The notes: generated by a model from the sequence alone, not told the origin. DNA of 31,253 nucleotides from CAYOZL01 sp964408435 (GCA_964408435.1 CAYOZL010000025.1:1-31253), one strand, 5' to 3'; shown: positions 21,907 to 29,377, counted from the stretch's first letter. Made by a program: numbers and translations.

Positions 21907-23756
21907 AAAAAAATTTTAAGAATTACCTTAGTTTTTTAATCTCAGCTTTTTGTATTTACTGGGTAGTAACAAGTATTGATCTAAAAGAAGTAGGCTCTGT
22001 GCTTTCTTCTATTAATTATTTCTGGGGCTTCTTAGCCATTCTTACAACATTATTAGGCTATTTTTTAAGAGCTTATCGCTGGAGCTTATTTTTTGAACAA
22101 AATAAGCTAAGTTTCTGGGATTCTTATTCTATTTTAATAACTGGTTTTTTTATGAACAATGTTTTACCAGCAAGAATGGGAGAGTTAGTAAGAGCTCATC
22201 TTGGAGGTAAAATCACAAAGCAAAGCAGAAGCGTTGTTCTTGCAACTATTTTTGCTGAGAGGTTAGCAGATGGATTTATTATTAGTTTAATTTTTATATT
22301 TGCTGCGAAATTAGGTGAATTACCTGTAGCTAATTTTAAACCCTTATACTTAGTATCTTTATTCTTTTTTATAATAGTAATATTAACTCTTTTGGCATTA
22401 TTTGCTAAAAAAAGAGTATTTAAGTTCCTAGAATATCTTGGGCAAATTATGCCCGGTCATTTATCTGACTATACAATTTTAAAGTTAAAAAGTTTTTTTC
22501 AAGGTTTAGAACCATTAATAGAAAAGAAAAGAGCACTACTTATTTTTTTACTATCAGTTTTTATTTGGGTAATTGAATTAAGTGCCTATTACCAAGTAGT
22601 AAATGCTTTTTCAACATCATTATCTCTATCTTCTCTTGCTTTATATCTAACTGTTTTAAATTTTAGCTCTCTTATTCCAGCCGCCCCTGGTGGTATTGGA
22701 GTTATTGAAGTTATTACGACATTGTTTTTGCAAAAAGTTGGTATAGCAAGAGAAATAGCTTTTTCAATGGTGGCTACACAGCATTTAATTCAGTATTTAG
22801 TTGTAGGTTTACCAGGTCTTTATTTTTTCTTTAAATTAAAGAAAAAGATTAGTCTTTTACAACAGGAGCAAGACAAGCGAAAAAACGCAGAAGAATTTGT
22901 AGATATAAGTGCAAAAGACAGAAATAAAAAGTTAAGCGAAGAAGAAATAGAGAGAATAGACTATAAGTATCACCCAGCTAGTTTAGAGTTTAGCCTAGTA
23001 ATCCCAGCATATAATGAAGAAAAAAGAATTCTTCCTACAATAGTATCTGCAAATAATTTCATTAGGGAACATTTTAAGTCTTTTGAGATTGTTGTTGTTA
23101 ATGATGGTAGCTTGGATAACACAAAAGACGTTATAGAAAATCTTATGCAAGATTTCACTAATCTTAGGCTTATCAATCTAGAGCTTAATAAAGGTAAAGG
23201 GTTTGCCACAAGAGAAGGGGTTTTGAATTCTAAGGGTAAAATTATTCTTTATGCTGATGCTGATGGTGCAGCTCCTATTAAAGAGTCATTAAGGTTGTTA
23301 AGAGCAATTGAAAATGGAGCAGATTTAGCAATAGGCTCTAGAGCAAGATTTTCATCTGATACAAAAATTGAAACATCTTGGCATAGAAAATTTTTAGGTA
23401 GAATTTTTAATGGAGTAGTAAATGTATTAATACTACCAGGTGTAGCAGATACTCAATGTGGTTTTAAAATGTTTAATCGAATTTCAGCTTTTACACTATT
23501 TAAAAATTCAAACTGTAATAATTTTTCTTTTGATGTTGAGATTTTATTTTTAGCAAGAAAAGCAGGTTGTAAAATTATAGAAGTTCCAATTAATTGGACC
23601 AACATCCCCGGCTCAAAAGTAAATATCTTAAGTGATTCCGCAAATATGTTTTTTGATATCGTTAAATTTAGACTAAAAGAAATATTAGGGGCATATAAGT
23701 CCTCGAAAGAACTTAAAAAAGAATTGATATCACACTTTGAATCTACAAATTCATAA
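21897..23756 (+). CDS. Fusion of LPG-synthase-type membrane domain and family 2 glycosyltransferase
   Basis: The protein is 619 aa. Residues 1-315 are about 8 membrane helices of the UPF0104/lysylphosphatidylglycerol-synthase transmembrane (AglD/MprF flippase-like) family, with FFMNNVLPARMGELVRA and LIPAAPGGIGVIE as signatures. A charged linker (~316-360) leads to a GT-A family 2 domain from residue ~364: FSLVIPAYNEE, IVVVNDGSLDNT, DAD (454-456) for metal and sugar-nucleotide binding, IGSRAR and TQCGFKMF. This domain resembles dolichyl/polyprenyl-phosphate glucosyltransferases (ALG5/DPM-like). The likely job is transfer of a hexose to a polyprenyl-phosphate carrier on the cytoplasmic face, with the membrane part anchoring or flipping a lipid-linked product. 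That coupling is inference. Confidence 0.88.
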   Translation: MQIKKNFKNYLSFLISAFCIYWVVTSIDLKEVGSVLSSINYFWGFLAILTTLLGYFLRAYRWSLFFEQNKLSFWDSYSILITGFFMNNVLPARMGELVRAHLGGKITKQSRSVVLATIFAERLADGFIISLIFIFAAKLGELPVANFKPLYLVSLFFFIIVILTLLALFAKKRVFKFLEYLGQIMPGHLSDYTILKLKSFFQGLEPLIEKKRALLIFLLSVFIWVIELSAYYQVVNAFSTSLSLSSLALYLTVLNFSSLIPAAPGGIGVIEVITTLFLQKVGIAREIAFSMVATQHLIQYLVVGLPGLYFFFKLKKKISLLQQEQDKRKNAEEFVDISAKDRNKKLSEEEIERIDYKYHPASLEFSLVIPAYNEEKRILPTIVSANNFIREHFKSFEIVVVNDGSLDNTKDVIENLMQDFTNLRLINLELNKGKGFATREGVLNSKGKIILYADADGAAPIKESLRLLRAIENGADLAIGSRARFSSDTKIETSWHRKFLGRIFNGVVNVLILPGVADTQCGFKMFNRISAFTLFKNSNCNNFSFDVEILFLARKAGCKIIEVPINWTNIPGSKVNILSDSANMFFDIVKFRLKEILGAYKSSKELKKELISHFESTNS

Positions 23757-23792
23757 CATCTTTGTAAGTTAAGTTTATTTAAAGAGATTTAA

Positions 23793-23845
23793 CATAAATA
23801 ACCCCCCTTTGCCCTGGCCTACTACAGCTGGGGTTTTTTTTATGT
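23793..23845 (+). terminator. Rho-independent terminator after the flippase-glycosyltransferase gene
   Basis: CATAAATAACCCC (23793-23805) pairs, with a small bulge, to GGGGTTTTTTTTATG (23830-23844). The GC part is CCCC/GGGG and an eight-T run follows. The complementary A-rich left arm makes it plausible in both directions. Confidence 0.75.
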
Positions 23846-23846
23846 A

Positions 23847-24085
23847 TTCTCTTAGTCTTGGCCCTAATCCTAGTCTTAGTCTTAATCCTAGTCCTAGTCT
23901 TTCTCTTAGTCTTGCTCTTCTATCTTTTTCCTGGTCTCAGATTTTAATAACTTCGTGTAGACATTATTCAGGACGGGATAAATACAGACAGCTAGGATTA
24001 AGATTAAGACTAAGACCAAGACTAAGAAAAAGACTAAAGATTAAGAGAAAGACTAAGATTAAGACTAGGACTAAGAGAAAAAGCC
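23847..24085. repeat. Facing arrays of degenerate hexamers forming a long imperfect inverted repeat
   Basis: Left array (23851-23922): about 12 consecutive hexamers in register, mainly CTTAGT and CCTAGT with CTTAAT, CCTAAT, CTTGGC, CTTGCT variants. Right array (23991-24081): about 15 hexamers, mainly ACTAAG and ATTAAG with ACTAGG, ACCAAG, AGAAAG, AAAAAG, one unit (24033-24039) being 7 bp. The right array is the reverse complement class of the left one. Changes are mostly C/T on one strand and A/G on the other, so many pairings survive as G-U wobbles in RNA. About 70 bp of ordinary sequence lies between. The array sits in the 339-bp gap between two convergent genes. A + strand frame through it encodes only repeat-derived Ser-Leu and Lys-Arg runs and is not considered a gene. 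Confidence 0.85.
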
Positions 24086-24095
24086 AGACTCCACC

Positions 24096-24683
24096 CTATT
24101 CTATCAAGCCATTTTTTAAAGCAATTTGCACTAGTTCTGAATTACTCTTAGCGCTCAGTTTCTTCATTATATTAGACCTATGACTATCAATAGTTCTATT
24201 TGAGATATGAAGTAGTTTAGCAACGTCTCTATTAGGAATCCCTTGAGCAAGTAATTTTAAGACTTCAGTTTCTCTATTGCTTAAAGCAGAGAGTTCACTA
24301 TCTTGCATAAGTAAATCAGTAGCATCTGGACTGATGTATACTAAACCCTTAAGAATAGATTTTACTGCAAAAATTATTTCTTCTTTTTCTGTATTTTTAT
24401 GAAGATAGCCCTTAGCACCAGCTTTAAAAGCTTCTTTTACAAATAAATTTTTATTAGAAACAACAAGTATTGGAAGAGTATTGATAGACTCGATTGAGCT
24501 AAGATTCGGCAACGTTGGATTTAGAACAATTAAATTAGGATTTTCTAATTTAATTAAATTATTGAGTTCTTCAGCATTTTTAGCACAACCAACTACAGTG
24601 CAGTTCTCAATGCTTGAAAGCACAGAGATTAAACCTTCTCTTGTTAGAGTGTGGTTTTCAGCAATTATAATCTTATTATCCAT
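24096..24683 (-). CDS. NarL/LuxR-type response regulator with atypical receiver
   Basis: The protein is 195 aa. Residues 1-~112 are a receiver-like domain and ~130-195 a LuxR helix-turn-helix (LSNRETEVLKLLAQGIPNRD, LHISNRTIDSHRSNIMKKL). In NarL-type receivers the phosphorylated Asp sits in a LLDxxLP motif; here that position is Asn55 (LIVLNPTLP). The acidic pair is Glu9-Asn10 instead of Asp-Asp. The conserved Lys (Lys96) and a Ser at the Thr/Ser position (Ser76) are kept. It is therefore probably not switched by ordinary aspartyl phosphorylation. No histidine kinase is adjacent. The stop lies 10 bp from the hexamer array, so its transcript runs into it. Confidence 0.88.
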   Translation of the reverse strand: MDNKIIIAENHTLTREGLISVLSSIENCTVVGCAKNAEELNNLIKLENPNLIVLNPTLPNLSSIESINTLPILVVSNKNLFVKEAFKAGAKGYLHKNTEKEEIIFAVKSILKGLVYISPDATDLLMQDSELSALSNRETEVLKLLAQGIPNRDVAKLLHISNRTIDSHRSNIMKKLSAKSNSELVQIALKNGLIE

Positions 24684-24773
24684 GCTGTTTAATTCGGTAT
24701 AAATTAGTAAGAACTTGAATTATATGACCTTAATTTGGTTCTCATAATTATTTAACAATAAAATCATTGTTTT

Positions 24774-24782
24774 TGGTATATT
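24774..24782 (+). promoter_or_regulatory. Predicted extended -10 promoter of flgM
   Basis: TGGTATATT (24774-24782) fits the TGnTATAAT extended -10 and lies about 45 bp before the flgM ATG. A 6-bp inverted repeat (AACAAT/ATTGTT, 24754-24771) covers the -35 area. No convincing sigma-28 promoter was found. Confidence 0.3.
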
Positions 24783-24826
24783 ATCTATGAGATGAAGTAT
24801 AAATTGATAATATCTGACTTATTAAT

Positions 24827-25009
24827 ATGGCTAAGAAGCAAAACATTGTAAAAAAAGACTCTGTTAAGAAGGTTCGTCCTGAGAATGAGACTAAAGCAGA
24901 GAAGTTAAAGCGTATCAAATCAGAAGTAAGTAAGGGCACTTACAGAGTTGATAGCAAAGATCTAGCAAAGGCAATAATTAAAAAGACTAAAGAAAGTTCT
25001 AAGAAATAG
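24827..25009 (+). CDS. flgM: FlgM-like anti-sigma-28 factor
   Basis: The protein is 60 aa and Lys-rich. The C-terminal half (AEKLKRIKSEVSKGTYRVDS then KDLAKAIIKK) matches the FlgM pattern K-x2-I-K-x3-x-G-TY-x-VDS-x2-I-A. FlgM holds FliA (sigma-28) inactive until it is exported through the finished flagellar hook. It is shorter than typical FlgM (about 90-100 aa), keeping mainly the sigma-binding part with a basic N-terminus. The ATG has no visible Shine-Dalgarno sequence. The partner sigma factor is encoded 6 kb away at 17970-18719. The identification rests on one motif, so it is good but not certain. Confidence 0.75.
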   Translation: MAKKQNIVKKDSVKKVRPENETKAEKLKRIKSEVSKGTYRVDSKDLAKAIIKKTKESSKK

Positions 25010-25091
25010 CCTAAATCTAGCTATAGAAAACACATCTATTCACTTAAATAATATAAGTCATATTAAGTATTAAAATTTGCATAATTTACTT

Positions 25092-25466
25092 ATGGGTGCA
25101 TTAGAAGCAGTTTCAAAGGTAATTGATGCAATAGATCATGCAACAGATAATGATCCGAGCACTGACCCGTATGCAGATTTAAAAGAGGCTGCACTAGAAT
25201 TGGCATTGCCAGCAAGGCCTAGCATAGATCCAAATGCTTATGTGGATTTGGGAAAAGTGGCTTCTTCTCTTGTTATGCCTAAGTTAGATATAGAGACTGC
25301 AGCAAAATACGCTGTAGATTATATGGATAGCTCTAGAGAAAATGAGCAGGAAAGAGAAGAACAAGAAAGAATAGAGCGAGAAAATTCTAAAAATTTATAT
25401 TCAATAAAAGAACCTCCTGTAAAGCAAGCATTTGACCCTTTTGAGAACGAAATCAAATATAGTTAA
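25092..25466 (+). CDS. Hypothetical acidic protein downstream of flgM
   Basis: The protein is 124 aa from ATG 25092; a TTG at 25077 would add five residues, and neither has a clear ribosome-binding site. It has no signal peptide or membrane helix. The N-terminal part has moderately hydrophobic helical segments (MGALEAVSKVIDAIDHATDN, VDLGKVASSLVMPKLDI). The C-terminal part is highly charged (SRENEQEREEQERIEREN). No family is recognised. It begins 82 bp after flgM on the same strand and could be cotranscribed with it, so a flagellar or regulatory role is possible but unproven. Confidence 0.6.
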   Translation: MGALEAVSKVIDAIDHATDNDPSTDPYADLKEAALELALPARPSIDPNAYVDLGKVASSLVMPKLDIETAAKYAVDYMDSSRENEQEREEQERIERENSKNLYSIKEPPVKQAFDPFENEIKYS

Positions 25467-25496
25467 TTGAAAAGAAATTCGTAAGTATATTATTTC

Positions 25497-25838
25497 TTAA
25501 TGAACACTTAAAGATCTTTCTGCGTTCATTCTCTCTACTTCTAGAGAAACAGCTTTTTTGTCATCTAAAATTGGTTGACCAGTATTAATACTATCTTTAT
25601 CAACAGCTTCTCTAAGTCTGTTTGAATTAATTATTCCATGCTTTTGGCTATTTGGAACGAATACATGAGCACACATTGTACATTCTATTACTACTATAAT
25701 ACCCTGATAGGTTACTCTAGTATGGTCTGTTAAAAAACCATGATCCCCTTGTTCACCTCCATCATGCCCACAACAGGGGCAACTAAGGTTCTCTACAAAT
25801 GTTTCCGCAAGGCCTTTAAGTCTGAATTTTAATGACAT
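25497..25838 (-). CDS. Hypothetical small zinc-ribbon-like protein
   Basis: The protein is 113 aa. CPCCGHDGGEQGDHG at residues ~20-34 and ECTMCAHVFVP at ~52-62 supply Cys residues (CxCC...CxxC) and nearby His suited to one zinc site. A beta-rich stretch (RVTYQGIIVVIECTMC) lies between, and the C-terminus is a charged helix (VSLEVERMNAERSLSVH). I do not recognise the family. It is convergent with the unknown acidic protein gene and divergent from the HDOD gene, with about 80 bp between their starts. Confidence 0.65.
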   Translation of the reverse strand: MSLKFRLKGLAETFVENLSCPCCGHDGGEQGDHGFLTDHTRVTYQGIIVVIECTMCAHVFVPNSQKHGIINSNRLREAVDKDSINTGQPILDDKKAVSLEVERMNAERSLSVH

Positions 25839-25918
25839 AAAGCATTAATCGGTAAATGATTTAAATAGCTTAAGTCAAATTGCTAATGTTTCTTAGATAA
25901 ATTTACGATTTAATATAT

Positions 25919-26743
25919 GTGATATTGGAAAATGAAATTTTAGGCTCAAATCTCTATCGTAGCGAAATAGATCTAATTAGTAATAAGCTAATTGTTTCTT
26001 CAGCTATTAGTAAAACATTAATAGCTTTAGCAGATGATGCATATTGTAATTTAAGATTGTATCAAGAAATTTTCTTACATCAGCCTCAAATCATAGCAAA
26101 GATTATTAAACTATCTAGTTTTGAAAAAAACACTGATTCGTTAATTCAAGCTATTTCAATATTAGGTTGGAAAAAAATTAGAGGAATTGTTTCTACAATT
26201 TGCTTATTTAATGCAAAGAATGAGAATAATTCTGTGCATGACTTAGTATGGCAACAATGTTGTTTAAGAACAATTTTAGCTAGATTAATATCTAAAAAAA
26301 TTACAATTAAAAAAGAGGAAATAGAAGACATTGAGAAAATTTGTTATTTTCTAGGTCTTGGAAAAATGCAAATTGCAGCTTTTCATCCTCAAGAATACAA
26401 AGAAGTAATTGAGATGATAAGAGAAGGTAGCTCACTTAATGAAGCTGAGCAGACTAGATTTGGTTACATCGGTTATGATTTAAGTTATCAGCTTTGTGTA
26501 AAAGCTGGTTTACCTCAAAATTTTTCTGAACCTCTAAATGATTATATGGGTAAAGAGCAAAATAGTAATGTTAAGAAAATAATAGCTTTAAGTGAGTTAT
26601 TATCTAGTTCAATTATTTATCAATATGAGCATCCTGAGCAATGCAAGTATTTAGAAAATGATTTAGGTCTAGAAAGAATGCCAACAATTATCATTCAAGC
26701 CTTAAAAGATTTTAAGTTAACTAAAAAAATTAGTGGACTATAA
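25919..26743 (+). CDS. HDOD-domain signalling protein
   Basis: The protein is 274 aa from a GTG start. The HDOD pattern is visible: an early helix with LIALADD, NLRLYQEIFLHQPQIIAKIIKLSS, AISILGWKKIRGIV, then LVWQQCCLRTILARLISKK, YFLGLGKMQIAAFHPQEY and the closing helices. HDOD domains resemble HD hydrolases but lack the metal-binding His-Asp set, as here (LGLGKMQI in place of HDIG-like residues). They act as scaffolds in signalling, often linked to motility or cyclic-di-GMP. It is a single-domain version. It is convergent with the csrA-fliW gene, their stops 12 bp apart, in a motility-regulator cluster. Confidence 0.8.
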   Translation: MILENEILGSNLYRSEIDLISNKLIVSSAISKTLIALADDAYCNLRLYQEIFLHQPQIIAKIIKLSSFEKNTDSLIQAISILGWKKIRGIVSTICLFNAKNENNSVHDLVWQQCCLRTILARLISKKITIKKEEIEDIEKICYFLGLGKMQIAAFHPQEYKEVIEMIREGSSLNEAEQTRFGYIGYDLSYQLCVKAGLPQNFSEPLNDYMGKEQNSNVKKIIALSELLSSSIIYQYEHPEQCKYLENDLGLERMPTIIIQALKDFKLTKKISGL

Positions 26744-26755
26744 ACAGAGAAAAGT

Positions 26756-27379
26756 TTAAGTCAGAGCAAGGGATAATAGCTCTGCTAGAGTAAGTTTAAG
26801 CTCTATTGAATCTTCATCAATTATTAATTGTGTAGCGTTTTCAGTGCCAGTATCTTCTGATTCTATAACAATTGGCGCTTTTATATTAACAGTGCTCTCT
26901 AGGAAATTTTTCTTTGGGCTTACTAAACATAATATTTCTGAGCTATCATCAAAACTAAAACTTTTATAAAATTTATTTTTAAAATTAGTAATTGGAATTA
27001 AAAGAAATTTTAGCTCTTCTTTCTCTGTGGAGCTAATCCAGTAAAAAGGAGCCTTTGCTTTTTTAATTTTAAACTTAGTCCAGTTTGTAAAACCAATTAG
27101 GCCTGATTTGATATTAATTGTTTTTTCTTCTTCAATTTGACTCGAAAATCTTAAGAGAGATTCTTGTGGGGATTCTGGTAGGGAATTTGCAATTGTACTT
27201 TCTAATGCTTTTCTGCTCTCATCAAGTATCTCATTATAAATTTCTTCTCTATATATTCTAACTTCTTTAGGAGCTTCTATTCCAATTCTTACTTGTGAGC
27301 CTCTAACATCTTGAATAGAGATCTTAACATTTTCACCTAAATGTATTGTTTGTCCTATTTTTCTAGTTAGTACTAACAT
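26756..27379 (-). CDS. csrA: CsrA-FliW fusion: RNA-binding translational regulator with its antagonist domain
   Basis: The protein is 207 aa. Residues 1-~62 are a complete CsrA: MLVLTRKIGQTIHLGENVKI, VRIGIEAPKEV, and Arg44 in IYREEIY, with the RNA-contacting Leu4 and Arg6 kept. A linker (~63-80) leads to a FliW domain (~81-207): INIKSGLIGF, FLLIPITNF, ILCLVSP and the signature STVNIKAPIVIE with a final Q-x-I-I strand. CsrA dimers bind GGA motifs near ribosome-binding sites and block translation. FliW is the separate protein that binds CsrA and releases its targets when free of flagellin. Here both are one chain, CsrA first. No separate csrA or fliW is in the window. A likely effect is built-in, concentration-independent antagonism, which is inference. 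Confidence 0.88.
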   Translation of the reverse strand: MLVLTRKIGQTIHLGENVKISIQDVRGSQVRIGIEAPKEVRIYREEIYNEILDESRKALESTIANSLPESPQESLLRFSSQIEEEKTINIKSGLIGFTNWTKFKIKKAKAPFYWISSTEKEELKFLLIPITNFKNKFYKSFSFDDSSEILCLVSPKKNFLESTVNIKAPIVIESEDTGTENATQLIIDEDSIELKLTLAELLSLALT

Positions 27380-27425
27380 AATTGTAATTTCTATTTAACT
27401 TTTTAAACAGTATAGTAGCGAAAGC

Positions 27426-29315
27426 GTGGGTATTACAAAAGATAAATTTATACTGTATTTTTTATTAGTATTAGCTGGTCTATACTTTAATTATTATAGT
27501 TCCGATCCAAGTCCAGAATATAAAGGCTCTACTCAATCTAGGATTTCTAAGTGTAATGAAACTTGTAAAACTGAGACTTTTAAAGCTAAAGGTAAGTTCT
27601 TAAGGTTAAATTTCTCGGCTAAGAAGAAGGTCTTTCTTAATTTAATACAAAAAAACCAGAGTGTAAATCCCAGTAGTAATGAATCTAGAATAATTAAGCC
27701 AGTAAGGATATTTAAAGGAGGGAACTCAAACACTCTAGAGTATCGAGGGTTAAAGCATGGAGAGGATTACTATTTAGAAATATCAAAGTCTGTAGAATTA
27801 AAACCTAAATTAACATTTTATGATAGTGAATATAAAAGAAGTGATTTAAATTTAATAGAGTTAACGATAATAGCAATATTATTAGGTTTATTTGTTTTTA
27901 GGTTTAAATTTAATCTATTTAATTTATTTTTAATAGCGCTTCTATTTCAACTTAGACTAGATACTTATTTTTATTTTGATGAGTGGTCTGTAAATAATCT
28001 TTTTTCAATAAAAGATTTTGATTTGCTGAGGCACCGGCATAATGAACATTATCTACCATTTTTTTTCTTATTTTATTTTTTAGAAACAAAATTATTTTCT
28101 TTAAATTACAGTTTTTATTTAATTATTTCCTGCTTTGTTCATGCACTTAATTCTCTGTTTGTTAAAAAAATACTATTCATAGTAGCTAAAGAGAAAGAGA
28201 ANNNNNNNNNNNNNNNNNNNNNNNNNNNNNNNNNNNNNNNNNNNNNNNNNNNNNNNNNNNNNNNNNNNNNNNNNNNNNNNNNNNNNNNNNNNNNNNNNNN
28301 NAAAGAGAAAGAGAAGACAAATAAAATTCCTTCGATTTTATCTGCTTTATTTCTTATTAACTCACTTCATTCTGAGGCATTGCACTGGGCCTTTGAGCAA
28401 AGTTTACTTATTTGTTCAACTTTAATGTTAGTCTCTATTTTTTATTTTTTAAAATATTTAAAGAATGAATCAAGTGAAAATCAAGTTTACTCTACTTATA
28501 AATATTATTTTTTATGTGTAATACCTGCTTTTATTTGTCCTTTTGTTTTTGGTAATGGATTTAGTTTGATTTTGTTGTTAGCAAGCTTTTCTATATTAGT
28601 AACTAAAAAATACTTACAGAAATTAAAAGTATTACTACCAATTTCATTTTGGTATCTGTTTAGTTTGACTTTTTATTTTGGTAAAAGTTCTGGATTAGGT
28701 TTCTCTATTTCTAAGATTTTGATTTACCTTTTTCACGCTACTCTATACGGAATTGTTTTAAGAGGTGTAGGTTTTACTAATTCTTTAGAGAAAAATTTAG
28801 CTAATGAATTTATTGCTAAACAATATTTTTTAAATTATTTGATTCCAACTATTTTAGGGCTTTTAATTTGTATTTTTTTGTATATCTATTCAAGAAAAAA
28901 GCAGCAAACTAAAGTCTTTTTAGTTGGTTTTTTAATTCTTATTTCTTCTGTAATACTTCCAGCAGTTTCTAGATGGAGTTTTGGTATAGAACAAGGTTTG
29001 AGTTTAAGATATTCCTATTTTGGTGTTTTTGGCTTGTCTTTAATGTTTTTGCCTTTAATTAAAAAAACAAAATTATTTTTTGTAATTACTTGTTTTTATC
29101 TATTCCTAAATTTGAATTTAATTTCAAAGTATAGATACTTTTCAAACTACGGAGTTAAGCATGAGACATATGTTAAGCAATTAGTAGAATGGAAATGTGA
29201 AAATAATAAGATAGCACCAAAGTACCCAAGCACAATAGTGCCTGGTGGGGGACATGACTTTATATTTAACTCTATAAAATTTATCGATTCAAATATATGC
29301 AAAGAGGGCCTATAA
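27426..29315 (+). CDS. Large membrane protein, GT-C glycosyltransferase-like (interrupted by assembly gap)
   Basis: The apparent length is 629 aa from a GTG start, with 34 unknown codons. An N-terminal helix is followed by an extracytoplasmic beta-rich domain with a CNETC motif (residues ~25-130). About 9-11 membrane helices follow. YFDEWSV (Asp185-Glu186) and LRHRHNEHYLPFFFLFYFLE sit in the first loop, a layout seen in GT-C lipid-linked sugar transferases, where an acidic pair in that loop is catalytic; the subfamily is not recognised. Residues ~255-296 are a Lys-Glu loop (KEKE...KEKEK) that contains the gap. Reading is in frame on both sides. A role in glycosylating an envelope component would fit the nearby polyprenyl-phosphate glycosyltransferase but is inference. 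Confidence 0.65.
   Translation: MGITKDKFILYFLLVLAGLYFNYYSSDPSPEYKGSTQSRISKCNETCKTETFKAKGKFLRLNFSAKKKVFLNLIQKNQSVNPSSNESRIIKPVRIFKGGNSNTLEYRGLKHGEDYYLEISKSVELKPKLTFYDSEYKRSDLNLIELTIIAILLGLFVFRFKFNLFNLFLIALLFQLRLDTYFYFDEWSVNNLFSIKDFDLLRHRHNEHYLPFFFLFYFLETKLFSLNYSFYLIISCFVHALNSLFVKKILFIVAKEKEXXXXXXXXXXXXXXXXXXXXXXXXXXXXXXXXXXKEKEKTNKIPSILSALFLINSLHSEALHWAFEQSLLICSTLMLVSIFYFLKYLKNESSENQVYSTYKYYFLCVIPAFICPFVFGNGFSLILLLASFSILVTKKYLQKLKVLLPISFWYLFSLTFYFGKSSGLGFSISKILIYLFHATLYGIVLRGVGFTNSLEKNLANEFIAKQYFLNYLIPTILGLLICIFLYIYSRKKQQTKVFLVGFLILISSVILPAVSRWSFGIEQGLSLRYSYFGVFGLSLMFLPLIKKTKLFFVITCFYLFLNLNLISKYRYFSNYGVKHETYVKQLVEWKCENNKIAPKYPSTIVPGGGHDFIFNSIKFIDSNICKEGL
28202..28301. other. 100-N assembly gap flanked by identical AAAGAG repeats
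   Basis: Exactly 100 N are placed between two identical 14-bp ends, AAAGAGAAAGAGAA at 28188-28201 and again at 28302-28315. This is a round-number scaffold gap. Collapsing it onto one copy keeps the reading frame (AAA GAG AAA GAG AAG), so the true spacing is unknown and could be short or a long hexamer tract. Confidence 0.95.
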
Positions 29316-29377
29316 CTAGACTATTTATAATTTGCTACGAGAAGAATGTTTGCAGAACTTAAGTGTAGAAAGGATGC

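Noticed and set aside
23851..24081. Hexamer arrays considered as a CRISPR array or telomere-type repeat.
   Set aside because: Units are 6 bp with no spacers, they face each other, and the location is internal to a contig between two genes, so neither interpretation fits.
23809..24183. An open frame through the hexamer arrays encoding Ser-Leu and Arg-Lys-Leu repeats.
   Set aside because: The composition is entirely set by the hexamers, the start lies in a terminator, and it overlaps the response regulator gene on the other strand.
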